Of a DNA stretch of 64,000 nt, positions 1 to 10,239 are shown piece by piece. The position numbers were made by a program, and so were the translations under genes. Within the stretch, counting starts at the first letter, position 1. Every line of letters starts with the position of its first letter. Below the pieces are notes generated by a model that worked only from the letters and a program-made list of their open reading frames with translations, ran no database searches and had not been told where the DNA came from. Origin of the DNA: Ascarosepion bandense (taxonomy: Eukaryota > Mollusca > Cephalopoda > Sepiida > Sepiidae); contig JBBBDQ010001027.1 in NCBI GenBank assembly GCA_037127315.1, positions 2,312,501 through 2,376,500 on the forward strand, given 5' to 3'.

Positions 1-2052
1 CATCCCAGAAATATAGACAAATAGAATGATCTATTATTAAACGGCGTACAAATGGCAACAAAGATGAGGACAATAGTCCGAATAATGTAAATACTGTAAA
101 TACTTCCTCATCTCAGAAATATAGACAAATAGAATGATCTATTATTAAACGTCGTACAAATGGCAACAAAGATGAGGACAATAGTCCGAATGATGTAAAT
201 ACTGTAAATACTACCTCATCTCAGAAATATAGACAAATAAAATGATCTATTATTAAACGTCGTACAAATGGCAACAAAGATGAGTACAATAGTCCGAATA
301 ATGTAAATACTGTAAATATTACCTCATCCCAGAAATATAGACAAATAGAATGATCTATTATTAAACGTCGTTCAAATGGCAACAAAGATGAGGACAATAG
401 TCCGAAGAATGTAAATACTACCTCATCTCAGAAATATAGACAAATAAAATGATCTATTATTAAACGTCGTATAAAATGGCAACAAAGATGAGGACAATAG
501 TCCGAATACTGTAAATACTGTAAATATTACCTCATCCCAGAAATATAGACAAATAGAATGATCTATTATTAAACGTCGTACAAATGGCAACAATGATGAG
601 GACAACAGTCCAAATAATGTAAATACTGTAAATACTACCTCATCCCAGAAATATAGACAAATAGAATGATCTATTATTAAACGTCGTTCAAATGGCAACA
701 AAGATGAGGACAATAGTCCGAATAATGTAAATACTGTAAATATTACCTCATCTCAGAAATATAGACAAATAGAATGATCTATTATTAAACGTCGTTCAAA
801 TGGCAACAAAGATGAGGACAATAGTCCGAATAATGTAAATACTGTAAATATTACCTCATCCCAGAAATATAGACAAATAGAATGATCTATTATTAAACGG
901 CGTACAAATGGCAACAAAGATGAGGACAATAGTCCAAATAATGTAAATACTGTAAATACTACCTCATCTCAGAAATATAGACAAATAAAATGATCTATTA
1001 TTAAACGTCGTACAAATGGCAACAATGATGAGGACAATAGTCCAAATAATGTAAATACTGTAAATATTACCTCATCCCAGAAATATAGACAAATAGAATG
1101 TTCTATTATTAAACGGCGTACAAATGGCAACAAAGATGAGGACAATAGTCCAAATAATGTAAATACTGTAAATACTACCTCATCTCAGAAATATAGACAA
1201 ATAAAATGATCTATTATTAAACGTCGTACAAATGGCAACAATGATGAGGACAATAGTCCAAATAATGTAAATACTGTAAATATTACCTCATCCCAGAAAT
1301 ATAGACAAATAGAATGATCTATTATTAAACGGCGTACAAATGGCAACAAAGATGAGGACAATAGTCCAAATAATGTAAATACTGTAAATACTACCTCATC
1401 TCAGAAATATAGACAAATAAAATGATCTATTATTAAACGTCGTACAAATGGCAACAATGATGAGGACAATAGTCCAAATAATGTAAATACTGTAAATATT
1501 ACCTCATCCCAGAAATATAGACAAATAGAATGATCTATTATTAAACGGCGTACAAATGGCAACAAAGATGAGGACAATAGTCCAAATAATGTAAATACTG
1601 TAAATACTACCTCATCTCAGAAATATAGACAAATAAAATGATCTATTATTAAACGTCGTACAAATGGCAACAATGATGAGGACAATAGTCCAAATAATGT
1701 AAATACTGTAAATATTACCTCATCCCAGAAATATAGACAAATAGAATGATCTATTATTAAACGGCGTACAAATGGCAACAAAGATGAGGACAATAGTCCA
1801 AATAATGTAAATACTGTAAATACTACCTCATCTCAGAAATATAGACAAATAAAATGATCTATTATTAAACGTCGTACAAATGGCAACAATGATGAGGACA
1901 ATAGTCCAAATAATGTAAATACTGTAAATATTACCTCATCCCAGAAATATAGACAAATAGAATGATCTATTATTAAACGGCGTACAAATGGCAACAAAGA
2001 TGAGGACAATAGTCCAAATAATGTAAATACTGTAAATCCTACTGCATCGCAG
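1..2052. repeat. 108-bp satellite array, about 19 units, array continues left of the window
   Basis: Units begin with catcccag or catctcag near 1, 109, 217, 325, 424, 533, 641, 749, 857 and then every 108 bp to a degenerate start at 2045. The unit starting at 325 is 99 bp because one 9-bp subrepeat (actgtaaat) is missing, and the next is 109 bp. From about 857 on, two unit types alternate (cggcgtac/aaagatg and cgtcgtac/aatgatg), giving a 216-bp higher-order unit repeated about five times. Because 108 is a multiple of 3, the minus strand reads as a 36-residue repeat, but alternate units carry a stop, so I do not call it coding. Position 1 lies inside the array. Confidence 0.97.
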
Positions 2053-2270
2053 AAATATAGACAAATACGGAAGAAAAGGAAATTAAACACAAAAGTTCTG
2101 GGTACAGGCAGTTTAAGCAATCCATACACCACAACCGGAAATAATTTATCAATAGATTTCCTTCTAGCAGTCAATGTACTACTTGGGTGTTTTATTGCAA
2201 AAACACCAGCAATACATTTTTATATTAAAAATGACCGGCAGTATATTTTATCTGTGGTTGAAGGCATCCC
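2053..2270. other. Unique AT-rich DNA at the satellite edge
   Basis: The 108-bp pattern breaks off within the unit starting at 2045. No second repeat, gene or RNA feature is visible. Confidence 0.6.
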
Positions 2271-2870
2271 AGTGCATTCAAATTATTTAGATTCCGGTTC
2301 TAAAATATTCAAAGAGTTTGGTATGCCCCTAAGCAAAATCAACCAACCAAACTAATCAAAATATTTAGATTTCAGCATTAAATAACCCATTTTGATTGAT
2401 ATGCCGCTGAACAAAATCAACCTACCGAAACCAACCAGAATGTTTAGATTTTGGCATTAAATAACCCATAGAGGTGTTGATATGCCGTTAAGCAAAAGAT
2501 ACTAACCAATTCAATCAAAATGTTTAGAGTTTGGTATTAAATAACCCATAGAAGTTGATATGCCACTAGACAAAACCAACCAACCAAACCAATCTAAATA
2601 TTTAGTTTTCGGCATTAAATAACCCATAGAGGTGTTGATATGCCGTTAAACAAAATATACCAACCAATTAAATAAAAAATGTTTAGAGTTTGGCATTAAA
2701 TAACCCATAGAGATGTTGATATGCCGTTAAGCAAAATATACTAACCAATTCAATCAAAATGTTTAGAGTGTGGTATTAAATAAAGAGGTGTTGATATACC
2801 GCTCAACAAAATCAAGCAACTAACCACTATGTTATGATTTTTCTATTTTTTAATCCATATAATACCATTG
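2271..2870. repeat. Degenerate tandem repeat, about 80 bp, about 7 units
   Basis: The motifs tatgccg, aacaaaat, caaccaa, tttagattt and ggcattaaataaccc recur in order. Copies of tatgcc (or tatacc) lie near 2322, 2400, 2481, 2559, 2639, 2720 and 2795. Units diverge from one another by substitutions and small indels, so the array is older than the neighbouring 108-bp satellite. No coding frame persists. Confidence 0.9.
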
Positions 2871-3500
2871 AATTTCTTAAATGAAACTGTTTGTAAAAAT
2901 ACAACGAAACAACATAAGACAATAATATGGGCAAAATAAAATAATTTACACACAAACATGTATATATTTACAAAACGGTCTATAATTCACCATATATTTA
3001 GTCATGAAAGCAGAATAATAGATTTTCCATTTCGATTAATTCAAAGCTTCAAATGAAACTCAACTTAGGCATTAAATGACCGATACTGGGCAGTTAAAGA
3101 AACAAATCAGTCTGAAAAATCATGCCATGTTTCTTATTCTCAGACTTTCTCCTGCCTGTGATGCAAGGTTCCAAAACTGTTCAGAAATAACTAAACTGTC
3201 AGCTGTCGACAAACACTTTATTTCAATGGCTAAAAATGGCTTTGAACGAGTGAATCTTGTGAGTCTTCGTGAAGAATACACTTTTTTGATCATTGTGTCA
3301 ATACAGGAGCACAAAGAACAAAGCTCTACCAGTTAAAGAAACTAGATCGCTTGGAGACTACCAACAGTATCTATAACTAAAATGGTCATCACATGTAACT
3401 CAAAAAGAAAATAACGACACGATCAAGAAATTGACATTCCACAGTAGTTCAAACCAAAGGTGCGGAAGGAAACCCGCATCATTGCAGTAGCTAAAAGATA
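2871..3500. other. AT-rich spacer, no supported gene
   Basis: An 86-codon plus-strand frame runs from 3076 to 3336. It resembles no family I know, has no flanking splice signals I would trust, and is overlapped by an antisense frame. I see nothing else here. Confidence 0.5.
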
Positions 3501-3985
3501 CGGGATTGAGAAACTTAATTTCCTGAAGAATTGTTTGAAGAGTAATATTTTATAAATTACACCCAAAAAAAGAGCGATAACAGCTACTGGACATGCTAAT
3601 CCTATTTTCCTGAAGAATTGTTCGAAGAGAAAGATTTTACAAGTTGCAACCAAAAAGAAATCTCCCATCAATAGTTGAAAGAGCGATAACATCTACTGGA
3701 CATGCTAATCTTATTTTCCTGAAGAATTTTTTGAAGAGAAAGATTTTATAAGATACACCCTAAAAGAAATCTCTCATTAAAAGTTGAAATAGTAATAACA
3801 GCTACTGGACATGAGAAATCTATTTTTCTGAAGAATTGTTCGAAGAGAAAGATTTTACAAGTTGCAACCAAAAAGAAATCTCCCATCAATAGTTGAAAGA
3901 GCGATAACATCTACTGGACATGCTAATCTTATTTTCCTGAAGAATTTTTTTGAAGAGAAGGATTTTATAAATTTCAACCGACATT
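3500..3985. repeat. Tandem repeat, about 110 bp, about 4 units
   Basis: The phrase ctactggacatg recurs near 3584, 3693, 3803 and 3911, followed each time by attttcctgaagaatt and gaagagaaagatttta. The spacing is 109-110 bp. The unit is unrelated in sequence to the 108-bp satellite at the window start. Short minus-strand frames across it are by-products of the repeat. Confidence 0.92.
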
Positions 3986-5240
3986 AGTACTGGCGGCTCG
4001 GTTAATGAAAACGTCGACTGTTTCCTAGTCAGAAAATGGCTGATATTTTTATTACAATCTATCGTTATCAACATTCGCTCTGTCCCTGGAATTCTCATGA
4101 TTTTTCTGTAGAACTACATTGTTTCCACCACTTTTCTCTTCATATATGGTGCCATTTTTTTTATAAGGAGGGCGGTCTAACTAATTAGAAATTCACTATT
4201 CTCCACCTTTCCTGTTCGAGACTCACTGTCTCTGTGTTAATATCTACATCGATTACGAAGCAACCTTTTCCTTTTTAGTTTAACAATCTATCTATATTTT
4301 GGGCGTGTGTAAATTATTTCTTGTTCATTTTAAATTCTCATTTTAAATTCCTTCTTCAACGTCTTTCTTTTCTAACCACTTCTCGTCGATTCGTCGGCCT
4401 CTTCCGTCCTGTCTCTTCCTGTGATTCTTCTTCTTCCTCTTTTCTACATATTGTCTTTTACAGCCATTCCAAGCTGTCTTCTCCTACTGTTTCTAGTGTC
4501 GTAAGGATGCTCTGCTGATAAATTCAAATTATTACGCGAGCCAAAAACAAAACACGATAAGCAAAGTATTGCATCGCCAAGACTAATGAATTCCACAGTC
4601 ATTTGAATTCCCGCCCAGCCCCCAATATCCCATGATGCAATTTCCATTATCTGCGTTTAAGCACTTCGAAATTGAAGATAGTTGCTATACAGCAATCTCC
4701 CTTGTGACTCATCCCAGTGAAAAAATAAATAAACGGGAGTCTAATTAAACTAAGAAGTCTTTCACTCCTTGTCTGAATATATGTATAGGATGGTGACAAA
4801 TTCTGTGTATTTATTCGCACGGGTGTGAGCAAAAATCTACAATGACTTTTATAGAAAATAATAATAATTAAAATAAATCAAGAAAGACAATGAAGTCAAT
4901 AAAAAATTGAGAAATATAAAAATCGGTACGTTATTGATTAGGCATTGAGTTGTTTAGGGAATTAGAATCTGATCGCGGAAGGATCGTTTGGTTGCTTCTT
5001 TTTGTTTCTTCCAGTTTTTGTTATATATATTTTGTTTATCATTTCCAAGATGGATACTTTTTTATCGCTTATCTTTTTCTCATTCTCACTTTGACTTCTT
5101 TTGTTTTGTCATTCTGTAATCGTAAATTCATGTTAACGCACTAAATTTCGACGCGCAACAAACGATATTTAAGAGTTTAATAATCTTTCTCTCGCAGACA
5201 ATTGCAGGTAGAGGGTCGTCAATGAGGATTGGTAAATAGG
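3986..5240. other. AT-rich sequence without recognisable gene
   Basis: Only short frames (60-70 codons) occur, none with a recognisable motif. Composition is AT-rich with pyrimidine-rich patches around 4370-4450. Confidence 0.5.
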
Positions 5241-5269
5241 ATTGCCTGTCGTCTGGTTCAAAGTTCTTT

Positions 5270-5458
5270 TCTTCGTCCGACATTTTCTTTGTTTCTTTTT
5301 TTCTTTTTCATTCGTTCACCATTTTCTTTCTTTATTTCCATCTTTCTTTGTTTCCTTTTTCCTTTCTTTCTTGCCTGAATTACATACTTTCTTTCTTTTC
5401 TACAGACGTTATATTTGTTCTTTCTTGCTTTCTCACAACTTTTTTCACTCATTCAGTA
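5270..5458. repeat. Polypyrimidine low-complexity tract
   Basis: The plus strand is a degenerate (TTTC)n-like tract. The frames on both strands here encode only biased residues (Phe/Ser on plus, Lys/Arg/Glu on minus) and are not taken as genes. Confidence 0.8.
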
Positions 5459-5827
5459 CTAGCAGTATAGCCAGGCGTTGCTCGGGTGTAATGAAAGCTT
5501 TAAAACTAATCCATGGTCCAGGAGCTTAGATTCTTTGGACGTTGGCACGAAAGACTAAAAAGCAATAGTTGTTTCCAGTTAAAGCGAAACCGTAGACTGA
5601 AAGAAAAATGAATGGATGTAAGTCAAATTTTGATTTCCTGCTATCGATATCAAATAAGATTTTGAAGGCTAAATAAGTCCTCTGAGTAAATGGTTTCATG
5701 GCTGAGACTAAGAACTACAATTATACCTACTTATAGCCAAACCCGAAGCAAAATCTAAAATAAAAGGGCTGAAAATATACAGACATATAGGCATATAAAC
5801 AGAGACACACACAAACATTTTGCCTTT

Positions 5828-5875
<48 letters not shown>

Positions 5876-6205
5876 CGATTATCTGCACTATTGTAAGAAC
5901 TGCAACCTTGAAACTTCTGAATATCATTTCTTATGTCTTTGTCAATGAGTGTATCAAATTTGATTAAAATCGGACTACTCCTTCTATAACCCGATTTTTT
6001 CGATTATCGACTTTCGATATTTATCGGGGGTACCTCGACACAAAACCTAGCTAAGAACATTCGCAGATGCTTATAGTATAACTGTAAGTTTTCACGAAAA
6101 TTGGTTCAGCCGTTTCGGAGTCTATAGGTAACGGACACACACACAGAGACACAAACACACACATACACACACAGAGATAAAGTTCCATTCATAAATAAGT
6201 TTAGA
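5459..6205 (-). mobile_element. Hel-1 non-autonomous Helitron, copy 1
   Basis: Read on the minus strand, it starts with TCTAAACTTATT directly after an A. It ends with a GC hairpin region (CCCGAGCAACGCC), about 8 nt, then CTAG followed by T. A 5' TC, a 3' hairpin plus CTRR and A/T flanks are the hallmarks of Helitrons, which leave no target duplication. The 747-bp body has no Rep or helicase frame and holds a (TA)n tract near 5830-5870. Three other copies share the body and termini. Confidence 0.82.
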
Positions 6206-6208
6206 TAG

Positions 6209-6262
<54 letters not shown>
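6206..6262. repeat. (TA)n microsatellite
   Basis: A nearly pure alternating TA run directly follows the Helitron 5' end. Confidence 0.95.
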
Positions 6263-6263
<1 letters not shown>

Positions 6264-6500
6264 AATTCAGATACTTTAATCCAAGTGAAAAAAGCAGGAA
6301 GGTAAATTCCAAAAACCCGATCCTAATTAATATTAAAAATTTTATTTTAGTATTAAAAAATGATACAGGAAGAGAGCTCCATGTAATAAAATATTACAGA
6401 GCAAATATAAATTAAAAAAGGATTAATTCAATGATGTTGAATGAACATTTCGATATGAAAATCCCCACGGGGGATAACACATCACCTCAGCAACAGAAAA
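6263..6500 (-). mobile_element. Fragment related to the 3' flank of the Penelope-like element at 52.6 kb
   Basis: The stretch tgaatgaacatttc, atgaaat/aatc and cacatc(a)cctcagca at 6434-6495 matches 52,648-52,705 in the same order, and both sit beside a (TA)n run. This suggests a truncated copy of the same Penelope-like element end. It has no coding content. The similarity is short, so confidence is modest. Confidence 0.5.
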
Positions 6501-7177
6501 ATCCTTTCAGAAACTGGAGAAAAATCAGTCTAATTTTCCTTTTTAAATACATTTGCAAAGAAATTAAAAAAGAAAATAAAAAATAAAAATAAAAAAAATA
6601 AAAAAAATAAAACAAAATAAAATCAAATAAACAAGAAAAGAAAAAATTGACATCGTCTGGGTTCGAAAAAAAGAAAACAGAATTGTAACTTAAAAATTAA
6701 CAGACGGCCGTGTTGAATTGATGTAAGGTTAAGCAACACGGAAAACAGGTGGGAGATAAGCGAGATAAAGGAAATTTTGTTTACAGTTTGTTCAGAACTT
6801 TTTTCAAAATATGAAAAATCAGCATATCTCATTTATTCACTCAGCTCTTACTTTCAATATATTGTTGAAAATTCTAGAAATGTAAAACATGTCTTATGAA
6901 AAGAACTCTCCAATATAAGATTTAATCCCATGTGCTAGTTATAGACAGAACTAATTTCAAACACATTTGATCTAAAATTGCTCTCCTAATTAAAATGAGA
7001 AACTAATTCATTATGACAAAGATTTTTCTAAAGAGCGTTTATAGAATGTATGCCAAGCATAAAACGGGATTTTTAAAAAGCTGCCATGTCAATTAGAAAG
7101 TACTTTCTATTTGGTGGCCTTTCATCGTGATATTTAGACGAATTGCTCTGATTATTATGTCTTCTTCTTTTACGTTA
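6501..7177. other. AT-rich, A-rich sequence without recognisable gene
   Basis: It contains runs of AAAAT near 6560-6650 and unique-looking sequence after that. The 69-codon minus-strand frame at 6623-6832 is low complexity. Confidence 0.5.
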
Positions 7178-7568
7178 AAATAGAAAGTAGGGAATGAATG
7201 AAATACAAAGAATCAGAATTAAAGCAAGAGAAGAAGAGAGACCAAAAATTGGAATGCGAATATGAGAGAGCGATTAGGGACGAGATACAAACAATTTACA
7301 GAGAAAGACAACAAATTAAAATGAAAGCGAGGGAGACAAAGAATAGAAAGACAATGACAAAGAGATTAATTGAAAGGCAAAGAAAAAAGAATGAAAAGAT
7401 TAAGGAAGGAGGACAGAGGGATGTTAGATAGGGAGAAAGAGAAAAAAAGAATGCAAGAGAGTATAAATGAGATTGACATGAAAAGTAAGAGAGAGTGAGT
7501 AAAATGAAGAAACGCAGAATAACAAGCGGGATTTGAAAACTATATTCAGTAAAATAAAGGGAAAAAAA

Positions 7569-7988
7569 TGTTGTGTGATCTCCCTTTTGAATATGACAAT
7601 GGACCCGACTGAGTATACATATACTCCTGTCATAGAGAGAACAGCAGTTGAGAGTTGAGAGTCCTTGTAGAGATCCGTTAGAGTTATCGGAGAGTACTGG
7701 AACTGATACGTAAGTTACCGAGAGATACCGAAGTTACCCAGAGACTACCGCATCAGAAGGCAGACAAGCTCTGAGCTCCACTCTGCTAGAATAATATAGC
7801 CGTATATACTATTTCCAATGACGTCACTTCAATACTTGTACACATTTATTACTTACTAATAGTATTCCTGGATTTACTAACCTGCGTTCAAGTTTGTATA
7901 TTACGTTCAATATAACCTACTTTTCTATCTCAGTATCTGTTTTTGGTGTTCATTATTTTGTGCGGTTCCTCACTCGGAATCCACAACA
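7569..7988. mobile_element. Solo LTR (copy 1), 420 bp
   Basis: It begins TGTTGTGTGATCTC and ends GGAATCCACAACA, so the termini are TG...CA with a 7-bp inverted match (TGTTGTG/CACAACA). It carries no internal retroviral frame. The second copy at 24,650-25,066 has the same ends apart from small changes. Flanking bases (aaaa and gaaa) do not give a clean target duplication. Superfamily is not determinable from the LTR alone. Confidence 0.72.
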
Positions 7989-8014
7989 GAAACAATGAGA
8001 GATAAACAGAAAAA

Positions 8015-8325
8015 AGGACATCTTTTTACCCTCTATCTGGCCTGTTAGTATCAGGTTCTCCAAGCACTCCTTCCTCATTGCATGCCCCAGGAGCTTTAGT
8101 TATCTCTTCCTGATGCTCAGTATTTTCCTTTTCGTTTTTATCTTCTCCAAAACCTCGTCATTGCTCACATGCTCGATCCATGATATCTGCAGCATCTTTC
8201 TGTAGAACCACATTTCAGGTGCTTTAAGTTTTTCCTTCATCTTCGAAGATATTGTCCAACATTCACTGCCATATTGAAGAACCGACATCACATAGCAATC
8301 TAGTACTCTCCTCTTAATGTATTGT
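8015..8325 (-). mobile_element. LINE-R fragment (C-terminal region of the reverse transcriptase frame)
   Basis: On the minus strand it reads MMSVLQYGSECWTISSKMKE, then FYRRMLRIS-like and EHVSNDEVLE-like segments. These are the conserved region following the RT core in RTE-type endonuclease/reverse-transcriptase LINEs. At least eight other LINE-R fragments lie in this window. It is 5'-truncated and begins where the duplicated block has a deletion. Confidence 0.88.
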
Positions 8326-8676
8326 AAAATTGTTACAAGTCCTATGTATATTACCGGTTCTAGGTTGTGTTCATATTAGTTTCTCGCAGTTTCGTTCATA
8401 TAAAAATTGCAAATTTTCAGTGCAGGTATTCAATCACTGTCATGTTTAGTTTTATATTGAATGGATGCAAATATATTATTATTATTATTATTATTATTAT
8501 TATCATTTTTCATTATAAATCGATTTCTGCTATGGTCGCACCACCTACCAAGTTTTCAGGAAGACCTAAGGCAGGTCGTGGTGTGTTGTTATGGCTACAT
8601 TTCATCTTTTTTCATATCTTCCTAACAACCTTAGCGTTACATAGACAAAGTTCTTCTTAGTGTGTAGGCTGTAATT
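8326..8676. other. Spacer with (ATT)n microsatellite
   Basis: An (ATT)n run lies at about 8473-8503. The 97-codon frame at 8367-8660 passes through this run and shows no recognisable domain. Confidence 0.55.
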
Positions 8677-8890
8677 TTTCTTTTTTTTTTTAATCATTTC
8701 ACCGCGAGCAAGGCAGAAATGCCACTGATGAGCTGGGGGCTACTGTAACTGTAAAAAGATTAATTAGAAAAGAGTGAGGAGTACAAACTAGTTAGAAAGG
8801 AGCAATAGAAAGCTGAGAATGCAGGTGCGATGACAGATACATAGGTTGGAGAGAAAGGGAAGGAATATGGGGGTGGGGGAGAGCTAGAAG
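8677..8890 (-). mobile_element. LINE-J 3' untranslated tail fragment
   Basis: Minus-strand reading ends in the family tail: tagcccccagctcatcag, then tggcatttctgccttgctcgcggtg, aaatgattaaaaaaa. The same tail recurs about ten times in this window. It is 5'-truncated, with no RT frame left. Confidence 0.8.
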
Positions 8891-9323
8891 TTTCGTAGAT
8901 GGTCTGTTCTTCAAATTCAAATTCGTTCGTTTGCTTTGTACACGGACAGGCAGCCTAGCCAGATTTTAATTTTCGGGAAAAGACAAGAGTTGAAGATATA
9001 AGTTTCTTAATTCAAATTTCCTGGGTTAATCCTGTGTGGTATGTGAAATCGTTTCTTATTTATGTATTTTAATAATTTTTTACTAATCTTTTCGGCGTTT
9101 ATGATCCATTTGGAAAAGAAAAAATTAACTTTACTGTTTTGAAGTTCTCTTACTTAACAAGACAATTTTTTGTATATCTCTTAAGTTGGGGTTTCCAGGG
9201 ATTCTTTCAATGTGTGATTTTTTTTTGTTCCATTTTTTATCATTCCAAGTGCAACTATTATTACTAGTAAGATACTTGTTTTCCAATTTCCGCATTTTTT
9301 CTATTTCAATTTCCAGGTCTTTA
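8891..9323. other. AT-rich spacer
   Basis: I see no repeats shared with the rest of the window, no motif and no credible frame. Confidence 0.45.
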
Positions 9324-9745
9324 TGTAATATAACAATCTAGGCCCACCCGAGGAAGTGAGGAAGCGGGGGCGTTTTCCGGCCGTTGAAAGGAACGGATGG
9401 TTGTTTGACCTTATTTCCGGCAGTAGCGGAAATGGCTACAAGAGGCAAACAGAACAGGTGTCTCTGAGAATTACGTGGGCGTGCGTAGGCGAGGCAAAAA
9501 ATCGGAAGTACCGGTTTGGAGATAAAAAGAACTCGGGCACGGATTTCACGACAGACGAGTAGAGGCAGAGAGACGAGACAGCCAGACCAGAGGAGGTACA
9601 GACACGACCCCCCCGTCAACCCCCATTAGAAGCGCGCTCTCAATTCTCTGTCCTTGTGCCACACGGGTTATCGTCGTCTAATAAAAATATACTTTATATT
9701 TTTATATATATACCCGTGTTGTTTGTTGTATATTGCTATATAACA
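9324..9745. mobile_element. Solo LTR of a second family, 422 bp, with 4-bp target duplication
   Basis: The left end is TGTAATATAACAATC and the right end TATTGCTATATAACA. The inverted complement of the right end differs from the left at only three of the first 15 positions. The flanks are TTTA on both sides (9320-9323 and 9746-9749), a direct 4-bp target duplication. The middle is GC-rich, with AATAAAA near 9680 fitting a polyadenylation signal. Frames on either strand at 9338-9619 are inside the LTR and are not genes. TG...CA ends and a 4-bp duplication fit a Gypsy- or BEL-type LTR. Confidence 0.78.
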
Positions 9746-10010
9746 TTTATATTTTGACTGTTTTTCGAATTACTTGATTGCTATGTTACAATCCGCTGGA
9801 CAAGCCATATCAATTAATAGACAAGTTTTCTCGTTTTTTCTTTTTGGTTTTTAACAATAATGTCCGGCCTATTTGTTTCAATTTTTCTGTCTGTGTAGAT
9901 GTAATCCCAATGAATGGAGACATCTTCTATTTCTGTAACCGGTGTTGGGTGATGTCCGTACCAGTGATTGTTTACATATTTTCTATAGTGTTTGCACATT
10001 GTCCAGTGCA

Positions 10011-10041
<31 letters not shown>

Positions 10042-10239
10042 TTATTATTATTATTATTGCCCTGTTTTCATTTGAGATTAGAGAATTTATAGTGCATTTT
10101 CTCCTTAGTGAAATTTTTTTCTCCTCCATCGGACTATATAGCCGAAATTATGGGGAGATCTATACGATAATCTTCCAATGCATATTTTCGAGATTTTTAG
10201 ATGTTTCGCTGATATAAATCATTTTTTATAATCTAATTT
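9746..10239. other. Spacer with (ATT)n microsatellite
   Basis: An imperfect (ATT)n/(TTA)n run lies at about 10,013-10,060. The surrounding frames include this run and show no domain. Confidence 0.55.

Larger units (their letters stand above)
7178..8325. repeat. Segmental duplicate block, copy 1 (partner at 24.26-25.66 kb)
   Basis: The purine-rich stretch from 7190, the solo LTR and the LINE-R fragment after it all recur in the same order at 24,262-25,660. Both LINE-R parts share derived changes such as aggagctttagtt and cagtattttcctt. This copy lacks about 290 bp present in the partner between the LTR and the LINE-R (around 25,086-25,370). Confidence 0.88.

Noticed and set aside
423..2174. 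Minus-strand frames of 96 and 113 codons with 36-residue repeats
   Set aside because: They are by-products of the 108-bp satellite, whose unit is a codon multiple; alternate units contain a stop and nothing suggests selection.
8725..8740. ctgatgagctggggg resembling a hammerhead core
   Set aside because: It lies in a LINE-J tail (other copies read ctgatgtgcaggggg), has no stem II and no GAAA.
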